Source: Mercurialis annua (Eukaryota > Streptophyta > Magnoliopsida > Malpighiales > Euphorbiaceae). Taken from it: a stretch of 64,000 nt of DNA. This document shows, piece by piece, positions 1-12,937 of the stretch. The position numbers were made by a program, and so were the translations under genes. The stretch lies in the NCBI RefSeq assembly GCF_937616625.2, contig NC_065573.1, forward strand, positions 248,001 to 312,000, in the 5' to 3' direction. Below the pieces are notes generated by a model, which saw only the letters and a list, made by a program, of their open reading frames with translations, was not told the origin of the DNA and ran no database searches. Positions within the stretch are counted from its first letter, which is position 1; each line of letters starts with the position of its first letter.

Positions 1-3000
1 ACAAACGTTACGAAACAAAACAAAGCGTTTCATCTTTTTAGCAATTTAAGCCAGACGTTTACAAAGGTTACGAAAAAAATCCAAACGTTTCACTTTTTTA
101 GCGATTTAAGCCAAACATTTACAAACGATATGAAACCAATCCAAATGTTTCATCTTTTTAGCTATTAAAGCCAAACGTTTACAAACGTTACGAAACAAAA
201 CCAAATGTTTCACCTTTTTAGCAATTTAAACTTAACGTTTACAAACATTACGAAACAAAACCAAATGTTTCAGCGTTTTAGAAATTTTAGCCAAACGTTT
301 ACAAACGTTACGAAACAAATTCAAACATTTCCCCATATTATCGATTTAAGCCAAACGCATAAAACATTACGAAACAAATCAAAATGTTTCACCTTTTTAG
401 CGATTGAAGCTAAATGTTTACAAACGGTACGAAACAAATCCAAACGTTTCACCTTTTTAGCGATTTAAGCCAAACGTTTATAAATGCTACGAAACAAATC
501 CAAACGTTTAACCTTTTAGCTATTTAAGCTAAACGTAAACAACCGTTACGAAACAAATTAAAGCGTTTCACCTTTTTAACAATTTAAGCCAGACGTTTAC
601 AAAGGTTACGAAAAAAATCCAAACGTTTCACCTTTGTAGCGATTTAAGCCAAAGATTTACAAACGATACGAAACAAATCCAAACGTTTCACCTTTTTAGC
701 GATTTAAGTCAAACGTTTACAAACACTACGAAATAAATCAAAACGTTTTATATTTTTTGCGATTTAAGCCAAACTTTTACAAAGGCTACGAAACAAATCC
801 AAACGTTTCACCTTTTTAGCGATTTAAACCAAACGTTTACAAACGTTACGAAACAAATCCAAAAGTTTCACCTTTTTAGCGATTTAAGAAAAACGTTTAA
901 TTTTCACCTTTTTAGCAATTGAAGTCAAACATTTACAAATGTTACGAAACAAATCCAAGCATTTCACCCTTTTAGCAATTTAAACCAAACATTTAAAATG
1001 TTACGAAACAAATCCAAACGTTTCACCTTTTTAGCAATTTAAGCCAAACGTTTACAAACTTTACGAAACCAAATCCAAACGTTTTACATTTTTAGCTATT
1101 TAAGCCAAACATTTAGAAACGTTATGAAACAAATCCAAACGATTTACCTTTTTAGCAATTTAAGCCGAACGTTTACAAACGTTACGAAACAAAACCAAAC
1201 GTTTCATTTTTTTGCGATTTATCCCAATATTTTCAAACTTTACGGAACAAATCCAAACGTTTCACCTTTTTTTTGCAATTTAAGCCAAACGTTTACAAAT
1301 GTTACGAAACAAATCCAAATGTTTCACCTTTTTAGCGATTGAAGCCAAACGTTAACAAACGTTGCGAAACAAATCCAAACGTTTCATATTTTTAAGCAAT
1401 TTAAGCCAAAAGTTTACAAACGTTACAAAACAAAACCAAGCGTTTCACCTTTTTTGCAATTTAAGCCAAACGTTTACCAACGTTGCGAAACAAATCCAAG
1501 TGTTTCCTCCTTTTTAGAAATTTAAGCCAAACATTTACAAACAATACGAAACAAATCCAAATGTTTCACCTTTTTAGTGATGTAAGCCAAACGTTTACAA
1601 ATGGTACGAAACAAATCCAAACGTTTCATCTTTTTAACGTTTAAGCTAAACGTTTACAAACTCTACGAATTAAATCCAAGCGTTTCTCCATTTTAGCAAT
1701 TTAGGCCAAACGTAAACAAACGTTACGAAACAAAACAAAGCGTTTCATCTTTTTTGCAATTTAAGCCAGACGTTTACAAAGGTTACAAAAAAAATCCAAA
1801 CGTTTCACTTTTTTAGCGATTTAAGCCAAACATTTACAAACGATATGAAACCAATCCAAATGTTTCATCTTTTTAGCTATTAAAGCCAAACGTTTACAAA
1901 CGTTACGAAACAAAACCAAATGTTTCACCTTTTTAGCAATTTAAACTGAACGTTTACAAACATTACGAAACAAAACCAAATGTTTCAGCGTTTTAGCAAT
2001 TTTAGCCAAACGTTTACAAACGTTATAAAACAAATTCAAACGTTTCCCCATATTATCGATTTAAGCTAAACGCTTAAAACATTACGAAACAAATCAAAAT
2101 GTTTCACCTTTTTAGCGATTGAAGCCGAAAGTTAACAAAGGTTACGAAACAAAATCCAAACGTTTCACATTTTTAACAATTTAAGCCAAACGTTAACAAA
2201 CGTTACGAAACAAAACCAAGCGTTTCACCTTATTAGCAATTTAAAACAAACGTTTACCAACGTTGCGAAACAAATCCAAGTGTTTCCTCCTTTTTAGAAA
2301 TTTAAGCCAAACGTTTACAAACGATATGAAACAAATCCAAATGTTTCACCTTTTTAGCGATTTAAGCTAAACGTTTACAAACGATACGAAACAAATCCAA
2401 ACGTTTCACCGTTTAGCGATGTAAGCCAAACGTTTATAAATGCTACGAAACAAATCCAAACGTTTAACCTTTTAGCTATTTAAGCCAAACGTAAACAACC
2501 GTTACGAAACAAATCAAAGCGTTTCACCTTTTTAATAATTTAAGCCAGACGTTTAAAAAGGTTACGAAAAAATCCAAACGTTTCACCTTTTTAGCGATTT
2601 AAGCCAAAGATTTACAAACGATACTAAACAAATCCAAACGTTTCACCTTTTAGCGATTTAAGCCAAACGTTTACAAACAGTACGAAACAAATCCAAACGT
2701 TTTACCTTTTTTGCGATTTAAGCCAAACTTTTACAAAGGCTACGAAACAAATCCAAACGTTTCACCTTTTTAGCGATTTAAACCAAATGTTTTCAAACGT
2801 TAAGAAACAAATCTAAACGTTTCACCTTTTTAGGGATTTAAGAAAAGCGTTTAATTTTCACCTTTTTAGCAATTGAAGCCAAACCTTTACAAACGTTACG
2901 AAACAAATCCTAGCATTTCACCTTTTTAGCAATTTAAACCAAACATTTAAAATGTTACGAAACAAATCCAAACGTTTCACCTTTTTTAGCAATTTAAGCC

Positions 3001-6000
3001 AAACGTTTACAAACTTGACAAAACCAAATCCAAACGTTTTACATTTTTAGCGATTTAAGCCAAACATTTAGAAACGTTATGAAACAAATCCAAACGATTT
3101 ACCTTTTGAGCAGTTTAAGCCGAACGTTTACAAACGTTACGAAACAAAACCAAACGTTTCACTTTTTTGCGATTTAATCCCAATATTTTCAAACTTTACG
3201 GAAAAAATCCAAACGTTTCACCTTTTTTGCAATTTAAGCCAAATGTTTACAAACGTTACGAAACAAATCCAAACGTTTCCCCTTTCTAGCGATTTAAGCC
3301 AAACGTTTACAAACGTTACGAAACAAATCTATACGTATCACCTTTTTAGCAATTTAAGCAAAACGTATACAAACGTTACGAAACAAATCCAAACGTGTCA
3401 CCTATTTAGCGATTTAAGCCAAACATTTACAAAGGTTACAAAACAAATCCAAACGTTTCACCTGTGTAGCGATTTAAGCCAAACGTTTACAAAGGTTACG
3501 AAACAAATCCAAACGTGTCACCTTTTTAGCGATTTAAGCCAAACGTTTACAAACGTTACGAAACAAATTTAAATTTTTCACCTTTTTAGCGATTTAAGCT
3601 AAACGTTTACAAACGTTAAGAAACAAATACAAATATTTCACATTATAAGCGATTTAAGCCGAGAGTTTACAAACGGTACGAAACAAATTCAAACGTTTCT
3701 CTTTTTAGTAATGCCAAACGTCTAAAACGCTACAAAACAAATCCAAACATTTTACCTTTTTAGCGATTTATGCCAAACGTTTACAAACGTTACGAAACAA
3801 ATCCAAACGTTCAAAACGTTGAAAAACAAAACCAAACGTTTCACCTTTTTAGCAATTTAAGCCAAACGTTTACAAACGCTACGAGACAAATCCAAGCGTT
3901 AAACCTCTTTAGCAATTTCAGCCAAACATTTACAAACGTTACAAATTTTCAAACGTTTCACCTTTTTAGCGATTTAAGCCAAACGTTTACAAACTTTACG
4001 AAACAAATCCAAACGTTTGACCTTTTTAGCGATTTAAACCAAACGTTTACAAACGTTACGAAACAAATCGAAACGTTTTCGTATTTTTAGAAATTTAAGC
4101 CAAACGTTTACAAATGTTACGAAACAAATCCAAACGTTTAAAACGTTAGGAAATAAAAACCAAACCTTTACAAACATTACGAAACAAAACCAAGCGTTTA
4201 AAACATTACGAAACGAATCCAAATGTTTCACATATTTAGCGATTTAAGCAAAACCCTTACAAACGTTACAAAACAAAACCAAGCTTTTCACCTTTCTAGC
4301 AATATAAGACAAACGTTTATAAACGATACGAAGCAAATCCAAAATGTTTCACCTTTTTAGCAATTTAAGCCAAAGGTTTACAAACGTTACAAAACAAAAC
4401 CACGCTTTTCACCTTTTTAGCAATATAAGCCAAAACGTTTATAAACGCTACGAAGGAAATCCAAAACGTTTCACCTTTTTAGCAATTTAATCCAAAGGTT
4501 TACAAATGTTCCGAAATAAATTCAAGCGTTTCACCTTTTTAGGAACTTAAGCCAAACGTTTAAAAACGTTACGAAACAAATCCAAGGTTTTTACCTTTTT
4601 AGTAATTTAAGCCGAACATTTACAAACGATATGAAACAAATATCGTATCACCTTTTTAGTGATTGCAGCCAAATGTTTACAAACGTTACGAAACAAATCC
4701 AAACGTTTCGCCTTTTCAGCGATTTAAACCAAACGGTTACAAACGTTTGAAAGCAAAACCAAACGTTTACAAACGTTATGAAACAAAACCTAACGTTTCA
4801 CTTTTTTAGCGATTTAAGCCAAACGTTTACAAACGCGACGAAACAAATCCAAACGTTTCACCTTTTTAGCGATTGAAGCTAAGCATTTACAAACATTACG
4901 AAACAAAACCAAACGTTCAAAACGTTAAAAAAAATCCAAACGTTTCTCCTTTTTAGCAATTTAAGCCAAACGTTTACAAACGTTACAGAACAAATCCAAG
5001 CGTTTCATCTTTTCAGCAATTTAAGCCAAACGTTTACATAAGTTATGAAACAAATCCAAATATTTCATCTTTTTTAGCGATATAACCCAAACGTTTACAA
5101 ACGTTACAAAACAAATCACAACATTTCACATTTTTAGGTATTTAAGCCAAACATTTACAAACGTTACGAAACAAATCTAAACGTTTCACATTTTTAGCGA
5201 TTTAATCCAAACATTTACAAAGCTTATGAAACAAATCCAAACGTCTCCCCGTTTTAGTGATTTAAGCCAAACAAACAAACGTTACGAAACAAATCTAAAC
5301 ATTTCACCATTTTAGCAATTTAAGCCATTGTTTTAGCGATTTAAGCAAAACGTTTACAAATTTACGAAACAAATCCAAAAGTTTCACCTTTTTAGAAATG
5401 TAAGGCAAACGTTTACAAATGTTACGGCACAAAACCAAACGTTGCACATTTTTAGCGATTTAAGCCAAACGTTTACAAACATTACGAAACAAATCCAAAC
5501 ATTTCACCTTTTTAGCAATTTAAGCCACCTTTTTAGCGATTTAAGCCAAACGTTTACAAATTTACGAAACAAAACTAAAAGTTTCACCTTTTTAGCAATT
5601 TAAGCGAAACGTGTACAAACGTTACGAAACAAATCCATGTGTTTCACCTTTTTTAGCAATTTAAGACAAATGTTTACAAACGTTACGGAACAAAACCAAA
5701 CTTTTCACATTTTTAGCGATTTATACCAAACGTTTACAAACGGTATGAAAAAAATCCAAATGTTTCACCTTTTTAGCGATTGAAGCCAAACGTTTACAAA
5801 CCTAACGAAACAAATCCAAACGTTTCACATTTTTAGCAATTTAAGCTGAACGTTTACAAATGTTACAAAACAAAAACCAAGCGTTTCACCTTTTTTAAAA
5901 TTTAAGCCAAACGTTTACAAAGGTAACATAAAATATCCAAGCGTTTCACCTTTTTAGCAATATAAGCCAAAAGTTTACAAATGTTACCAAAGAAATCCAA

Positions 6001-6347
6001 GCGTTTCACCTTTTTAGCAATATTAGCCAAACGTTTACAAACGTTCCGAAACAAATCCAAATATTTCACCTTTTTTAGCGATTTAAGCCAAATGTTTACA
6101 AACGGTACGAAACAAATCCAAATGTTTCCTCTTTTTAGCGATATAAGCCAAACGTTTACAATCGTTACGAAATAAATCCAAGCGTTTAACCATTTTAGCA
6201 ATGTAAGCAAAACGTTTACAAACGTTATGAAACAAAACCAAACGTTTCACCTTTTTAGCGATTTAAGCAAAACGTTTACAAATGTTACGAAACAAATCCA
6301 AACGTTTGACCTTTTTAGCGATTTAAGCCAAACATTTACAAACATTA
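1..6347 (+). repeat. 60-bp satellite array, block A
   Basis: Head-to-tail monomers of 60 bp, in almost perfect register for long stretches. Landmarks in order within a monomer are ACGAAACAAATCCAAACG, CACCTTTTTAGC, and GATTTAAGCCAAACG. The two 30-bp halves both end in CCAAACGTTT, so each monomer is a diverged dimer of a 30-bp unit. Variation is mostly substitutions, plus shortened monomers (for example near 886-905, 2838-2860 and 5330-5350). Segments recur inside the block: 1-180 matches 1716-1895, 541-900 matches 2497-2850, and 1441-1640 matches 2221-2420. Open frames here are by-products of a stop-free frame and are not genes. A centromeric or pericentromeric location is an inference from length and homogeneity only. 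Confidence 0.97.
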
Positions 6348-6940
6348 TGTCACGACCCATTTTCATGAATCGCGACCGGCGCTAGGGTATGGGTAATGTA
6401 GTACCAAAACCCGCAGCTAGCCTTTCAGTTAACATATAAACACATAAACCTGCAGAAAACCAATGCTCGGGGGCAACCGAGACTTCAGCCTAAATCTAGC
6501 AGTTATAATATTTAAAAGTTAATATAACATGCTTATCTAATTCTGAGTCTAAAATAAATTCATCATAAACCAAAGTAAATAATATAACATGCCAAAGCAA
6601 TATAATCAGTCGAACCAATCCGACAAAATTTATAATAATAATAAAGACGTCTAGTTACTACTGCGGTCTAAGAATAAAACAGTTTTACAGTTTATCAAAA
6701 ATAAATGGAACCTCCGAAGAAAAGTAAATGCGGAGATCACCAGACTCTCTCTGATCATAACCCTGGGAAAAATTGGGAAAACAACCGGGTCAGATATACT
6801 GAGATGAGTTTATACCACTATCTACATTTATTAAGTGGAAAACCTTTAAAACTGTTTAAAACATTTAATAATGATATTACGAGTAATAGTTGGAACCCTA
6901 ATCCACAATTCTAAATAATAGACATAATCCAATAAGTCTG

Positions 6941-7065
6941 GTCCCGAGAGTTGAGCTACACCGAGTTACCACTGACCACACTTACCATATCTAGAGTCCC
7001 GAGAGCTGTGCTACATCGAGTTACTCTATTTGGTCCCGAGAGCTACGCTCACACCCAGTTACCAC
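6941..7065 (-). repeat. Three-copy CCCGAGAGCT repeat in 3' LTR
   Basis: Three spaced copies of a ~30-bp unit start at 6941, 6996 and 7033. Each begins GTCCCGAGAG and runs into a CACCGAGTTACC-like tail. The same three units occur in the other LTR at 15245, 15300 and 15337, so they predate this insertion. The function is unknown. They lie in the half of the LTR towards U5. Confidence 0.8.
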
Positions 7066-7771
7066 ATTTCCATAAATACCTTACCCAGATCATTTCCGGT
7101 GCGCACGCAGTCCTAATGATGCCCATTAGGTAGCATGTTCCAACTAGAAGCCCTAATATAAAAACTGTTCGAAATATACGTACAGTATATATTTTTAATA
7201 TTAAAATAACAATTTACTTAATAAAGCGGTAAATAGTAAGTACAAACTCACTGCTTGCTAATCCACGTGAATACCGGCAAACAACTAATCCTGGTTCGCC
7301 TCTGAAGCACGAACAGTAGACGGGTCTAGACAAATAAAATAATTATTAAAACAGACCCTAACTCTAGAGAGTACTAGACACCACATATGACTGGCACAAA
7401 TTAACACGTCGGAATAAAACAAGCCATAACACACAAAAATACCCATTAGGTAATAAAGCTCAATTAATATAAGTCTATTGAGTTCTCGCTTAAAATCCAA
7501 TTTATAAATATTATTTAATAATCTTTAAATAATAATCAATTTCCAAATAGTGGGTTAGCCGAGTTACCAATAACTACCAAGCTAACCACACTTGTCGGCT
7601 CACCCAAGTCTAACCCGACTCAAAACGTTTATCAAATATAAACCCGAGTTTATATTTATAAATTAATTCCATAAAATAATAAATCATTTTAAAAGCAGAA
7701 CTCAATAACTTCAATACCAAGTGACCCAAGTTACAACCCGAAAATCTAACCAATTTAAGTTTATAAAAGTT

Positions 7772-7880
7772 TAGGGACTAAATTGTATTTTAGACAAATA
7801 GGGACTAAACAGTACTTTTTCCAATTAGGGACTAAACTGTACTTTTGCCAATTAGGGACTAAATTGTACTTTAGCCAACT
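7772..7880 (-). repeat. 27-bp minisatellite in 3' LTR, four units
   Basis: Units starting TAGGGACTAAA occur at 7772, 7799, 7826 and 7853, exactly 27 bp apart. The other LTR has five units (16076, 16103, 16130, 16157 and 16184), so the copy number changed after or during insertion. Related GGGACTAAA motifs also occur in the unrelated-looking LTR at 37488-40150. Confidence 0.9.
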
Positions 7881-8932
7881 TGATATATAAAATCAAATTA
7901 ATTACTTTTGTTTATAATTAATACCAAATATAACGTTACTAATCAAAAACTTAATTAAATAAGTTTTTAAAAAACATTTAGAGACTAAATTGTAATTTAG
8001 CCAATTTCGTGACAAATTGATATTCGTATTTAAAATAATTACCCGAGTAATTATTTTAACTTAAATTATAAAAATATCGTTTACAAAGTATCAATTGTAA
8101 ACTATAATGAAATTCAAGTTATTATGAAATAAAAATAACTTAAAGGACCTAATAATTTCAAACAAAATAAGACAATGATCAAAGTGATTTATTAGCCATC
8201 ATCTTCCTCAATTCAAAAGAGCTATCTCCGCCACCATTTCTCTCAACCTAACTCCATATACCCATAATGTTTCAACACCAAAACTTAACCAAATGCTACC
8301 CAATGCTAATGACATCCATGAATCAAATCAAAAGCTTAAACACGTAACAGTAATGAAATACGGAGGAACGGCGCAAACCATTCAATGACGATGCCGGAAC
8401 CAAACGAAAATTCAAACAAGCCAAATAACTTATTTACGATTTCTAACATCCTTGGAGGTCTAAGATCATGAATAACAATGAATTCAACACCAATGAAAGG
8501 AAATATCCATCGGCAGTAGACAAAATATTAAGAACAGATTAAGCAATTCAAAAAACGGAAACCGTACGGCTAATAGAACGAGATCGATAGCGTACCGTTC
8601 AACGAAAATGAGATGGGGGATCGAAGGCACACGAGTCTAGAACGTCTGGAAATAAACGGTATTGATTTCGATCTAGAAACGAGAGAGAACGAATCAAATT
8701 ACGGAATTGTCGTTTAAGCCAAAAACTGAAATTCTTAGAACACTTACCGATGTGTTTTTCCGAAACTTTGAGCACGATTATAATCGACGATTCCTCAGCG
8801 AAAATGATAGGGGATGACGTCTACGGATTGTCTGATGCGTGGAAAATAGATTAGGGTAGAAAATTCCGTATTTAACTAGGTCGGAATAGGTTAGAACAAG
8901 TGACGAAGTTACCCCTACGGAAGGGTTGGAAA

Positions 8933-9051
8933 GTTTCGAACGGGAATAGCCTTTCAGGCCTGATTCCCGTTCGAAACTGGCCTGGTCTCGAACGAGACCA
9001 GGCCCCAAACAAGATTATCGTTCGAGAATCATAAAATTCTCGAACGAGAAT
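8933..9051. promoter_or_regulatory. Cluster of three U3 palindromes (3' LTR copy)
   Basis: Three adjacent inverted repeats. The first has 15-bp arms at 8933-8947 and 8963-8977 (GTTTCGAACGGGAAT and its complement). The second has 12-bp arms at 8979-8990 and 8993-9004 (GGCCTGGTCTCG, AA spacer). The third has 16-bp arms at 9014-9029 and 9036-9051 with one mismatch. They sit about 160-280 bp inside U3 in the element's own orientation. Cores such as TTCGAGAA and TTCTCGAA fit the TTCnnGAA spacing of heat-shock elements. A regulatory role is inference. Cruciform or hairpin formation is equally possible. Confidence 0.55.
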
Positions 9052-9212
9052 TTGGTCTTCAAATTTTTTTTTTAAAAAATAAAAATTAAAATGGTTGAAC
9101 CTAGATCAACCCCAATCCCGAAGCAAATCGAATCAAACCGTTAACTTGGATTTTTCTTAAAAACGATCGGAAAATTTGTCGTAAAAACGTTGAAAATTTA
9201 CGGGGTATTACA

Positions 9213-9220
9213 TTCTTCCC
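9213..9220 (-). other. Polypurine tract of the chromovirus
   Basis: On the minus strand GGGAAGAA abuts the 3' LTR start TGTAATACCCC. This is the position and composition of the plus-strand primer of LTR retrotransposons. Just upstream in element orientation (9228-9246) is ATTCGAGGACGAATTTTTA. It has short inverted arms and is shared exactly with the second LTR element at 37455-37473. Confidence 0.85.
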
Positions 9221-9330
9221 AACTAATTAAAAATTCGTCCTCGAATTTAACACGATAAGCAAATTCCACCAGAACCACACGTGACACAAGCGAAAATCAT
9301 AAAAGTCACAGAAAATCAAGATATCGTACC

Positions 9331-10911
9331 TCATGGAAAAAGGAAAGGGTAGCGATTCCGCATATCCGACTCGGTCTCTAAATTACACTCCTCTACAGAA
9401 TGATTGCGCCATAGAACTTTAACCATCGGAATCTCCTTGTTCCGTAATTTACGAACTTGCGTATCAACAATCTCAACTGGTTGTTCCTCATAAGACAGCT
9501 CTTGGTCAATCTCAACACTCTGAGGAACAATCACGTGCGAAGGATCAGAAATGCACTTCCTCAACATAGAAACATGAAACACAAGATGTACTAACGACAT
9601 GTCTGGCGGCAGAACCAGACGATAAGCCACAGCTCCAATCCTTTCTGAAATCTAGTAAGGACCAATATACCTTGGTGCCAACTTTCCCTTGACACCGAAT
9701 CGAACCACGCCTTCCATATGCAAAACCCGAAGAAACACGAAATCACCAACATGAAACTCAATGCCTTTCCTCTTCGGATCAGCGTAACTCTTATGCCGAC
9801 TAAAAGCAGTCTCTAACCTCCGTTTGATCAACGGTACCTTCTCTGAGGTAATCTGAATAATCTCAGCTCCCGAGAGTTTACGCTCTCCGACCTCATCCCA
9901 ACAGATAGGAGATCTACACTTGCGCCCGTACAAAGCCTCATACGGCGCCATCTCGATACTCGCGTGATAACTGTTGTTGTAAGAAAACTCAATCAATGGT
10001 AGATGAGTATCCCAGCTACCCTGAAAATCGAGAACACGCATCCTGAGCATATCCTCCAACGTCTGAATAGTCCTCTCAGACTGACCGTCTGTGTGAGGAT
10101 GAAAAGCTATACTGAAATCCAACCAAGAACCCAAGGATTCCTGTAACGCTTTCCAGAACCTCGAAGTAAACACAGAACCTCTGTCTGAAACAATAGAAAC
10201 AGGTACACGATACAAACTGATAATCCTGTCGATGTACAACTGAGCCAAACTTGAAGCAGTATATGAAACCTTGATCGGAAGGAAATGAGCTAACTTGGTC
10301 ATATGGTCAACTATCACCCAGATGGAATCGTACCCCTGTCGAGTACGTGGCAAACCAACCACAAAATCCATGGAAATCCGCTCCCACTTCCACTCTGAGA
10401 TAGGTAGTGGCTGCAGATAGCCAAAAGGTCTCTGATGCTCCAGCTTCACCTGCTGGCAGGTCAGACACTTAGAAACATACTCATCGACATCCTTCTTCAT
10501 CCCGCTCCACCAGTAGGTACCCTTAAGATCATGGTACATCTTAGTAGAACCCGGATGAACACTATAAGCAGATTTGTGCGCTTCTTCCCGAATCTGGTCC
10601 CTCAAACCATCTGAATCCGGAACACGCAATCTCGAACCATGTCTCAGAACACCATCCACAACAGTAAACTCAGAGTTACCGTCCTGCTGAACCTCCTCAA
10701 TAATCCGTTTTAACTATGGATCCTCAGCTTGTAAAGCTTTGATCCGATCAATCAAAACAGGTTGCACTTGTAACTGTGCTAACAAACAACCAGCCTGAGG
10801 AACCTGAAAACCATAGCCCGAAGCTATCAAACTGTGCCACTCTCTAACCATGGGTCTACGCCCAATCTCAGAAATATGAGCCAAACTGCCCGAAGACTTG
10901 CGACAACGCAT
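9331..10911 (-). pseudogene. Chromovirus integrase and chromodomain (broken pol 3' part)
   Basis: The integrase inserts element DNA into chromosomes. The zinc-binding H-H-C-C region lies around 10455-10580, with CLTC as the cysteine pair. The catalytic triad is complete with D, D, 35 residues and E spacing: codons near 10368, 10185 (VSDRG) and 10077 (GQSER). The C-terminal IN domain follows, then a chromodomain-like segment at about 9334-9486 containing VKVLWRNH. In chromoviruses this module is associated with targeting to heterochromatin. Stops interrupt the frame at 10714-10716 and 9652-9654, and both read TAG, consistent with a CAG glutamine codon. A 2-bp deletion near 10899-10904 puts this part in a different frame from RT. 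The natural terminator is TGA at 9331-9333. Confidence 0.93.
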
Positions 10912-10942
10912 CGGCTACCATATTAGCCTTACCAGGATGGTA

Positions 10943-12937
10943 CTAAATAGTACAGTCGTACTCTTTCAGTAATTCTAACCACCTCCTCTGTCTCAAGTTC
11001 AACTCTCTCTGATCAAAGATATACTTCAGACTCTTATGATTAGTGAAAATCTCACAGGTAGCATCATACAAATAATGCCTCCAGATTTTCAGCGCAAAAA
11101 CCACAGCTGCCAACTCTAAATCATGAGTTGGGTAATTCACCTCATGCTTCTTCAACTGTCTGGAAGCATAGGAAATCACCTGTCCATGTTGCATCAGAAC
11201 GCAACCCAAACCAATCCGAGACGCATCACAATACACTGTGAAACCATCAATGCCAGAAGGCAATGCCAAAACCGGAGCTGTAGTCAAAATCTCCTTGAGG
11301 TTCTCAAAGCTCGCCTCGCACTTGTCAGTCCACTCAAACTTAACACCCTTTTGTGTCAGTTTAGTCAACGGTGCAGATATTCTGGAAAAATCTTGCACGA
11401 ACCGACGATAGTAGCCAGCTAAACCCAGAAAACTTCTGATCTCAGTAACTGACCTTGGCCTCTGCCAATCCATAACCGCCTCAATCTTCTTCGGATCAAC
11501 CTTGATCCCATCTTTCGACACTACGTCTCCTAGAAAGGTAACCTGATCCAACCAGAACTCACATTTTGGGAACTTAGCATACAACTGATGCTCACGCAAC
11601 GTCTGTAGTATAGTCCTCAAATGGTAAGCATGTTCCTCCTCACTCCGAGAATAGATCAAAATGTCATCAATGAAGATGATAACAAATTGATCCAAAAACG
11701 GCTTGAACACTCTGTTCATCATATCCATGAACGCTGCTGGTGCGTTCGTCAGACCAAAGGACATAACCAGAAACTCAAAATGTCCATATCGAGTCCGAAA
11801 AACAGTCTTAGGCACATCTACATCACGGATCCGAAGTTGATGATACCCAGACCTCAAATCAATCTTGGAAAAAGACTTCGCACCCTGAAACTGGTCAAAC
11901 AAATCATCGATGCGAGGAAGAGGATATCTGTTCTTGACAGTAGCCTTATTCAACTGTCTGTAGTCGATACACAGTCAAACGGAACCGTCTTTCTTCTTTA
12001 CAAACAGAACTGGAGCACCCCATGGAGAAATACTCGGTCTGATGAATCCACTATCCAACAACTCTTGTAACTGGTCCTTCAGCTGGGCAGGAGCCATCCG
12101 ATACGGCGGTATCAAAATCGGAGCTGTACCAGAAACCACATCAATGCAAAACTCAAAATCACGATCAGGTGGTAATCCAGGCAATTCCTCTGGAAACACA
12201 TCAGTGAACTCATTCACTATCGGAACACTATGCATATCACCACTACTAGTCTCCAAATCACGAACCACAGCAAGAAAACCCTGGCAACCCTTGCCTAACA
12301 TCCGCTTTGCCTTGATGGCGGAAATCAGATTCTTAGGTGTCTCCCCCTTCTCTCCCTGAAAGGAAAAAAGTAGATCACCTGGAATCCTGAACTCGACTGA
12401 CTTCCCTCGACAGTCAATAGAAGCATAATGGCGCGACAGCCAATCCATCCCCAAGATGACATCAAAAGAAAGAACGTCAAGCACAATCAAATCAGCACAT
12501 AATTCTCTACCCTGAATAACCACTGGACAAGAAGGATAAACGACGTCCACTACTACACCTTCAGACATAGGTGTAGACACAGCTAGAGGTTCACTCAAAA
12601 CAGATGGTGCCATACCCAATTTCCCAGCAAAACATGTAGACACAAACGAATGGGTTGCACCCATATCAAATAATACCAAAGCATCAGTAAAAGAAATCGG
12701 AATGGTACATTGCACCACAACATTTGATGCACGCGCATCCTGAGGAGTAAGAGCAAACACTCTGGCCTGACCCTGCGGCTGTTGCTGCAAACTCTGCCCA
12801 GTACCATAACTGTTGGAACCCCTACCACCGTTACCACGGCCATCAAAACCTCTACCACCAGAACCACGGCCCCGCTGGCCACCAAAAGATGATGCAGGTT
12901 GAGAGTACCCTACAGACTGTGTAAACGCAGGTCTCTG
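10943..12937 (-). pseudogene. Chromovirus protease, reverse transcriptase and RNase H (broken)
   Basis: One frame with protease, then RT, then RNase H. The protease site reads DMGATHS at 12656-12667. The family has DTG or DSG, so the catalytic Thr/Ser is replaced by Met, as a C-to-T change of ACG would produce. RT has the YGHFEF and FIDDIL motifs. The catalytic pair is at 11663-11668 and the first Asp near 11860, so the RT centre is intact. RNase H has CDAS near 11227 and DLEL near 11116. The usual TDHKS motif reads TNHKS at 11041, losing a metal-binding Asp. A TGA at 11975-11977 splits protease from RT, and a TAG at 10943-10945 ends the frame after RNase H. It is read as a single fused gag-pol frame with the upstream gag. 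Confidence 0.95.

Larger units (their letters stand above)
6348..9212 (-). repeat. Chromovirus 3' LTR
   Basis: The 2865-bp copy at the low-coordinate end, which is the 3' LTR because the element is on the minus strand. It opens on the plus strand with TGTCACGACCC and closes with GGGGTATTACA. Compared with the copy at 14662-17538, the first ~345 bp show about 13 substitutions and one 2-nt indel, so the pair diverged by a few percent after insertion. It contains a three-copy CCCGAGAGCT repeat, a 27-bp minisatellite, and a cluster of palindromes in U3. Small open frames within it (for example 7285-7500 and 8778-9008) reappear in the other LTR simply because LTRs are copies. I see no convincing gene. 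Confidence 0.95.

Noticed and set aside
1..6347. CRISPR-like appearance: ~30-bp units sharing CCAAACGTTT
   Set aside because: Both halves are repeated along the whole array, so there are no unique spacers, there are no cas genes, and the surroundings are plant retrotransposons. It is a satellite.
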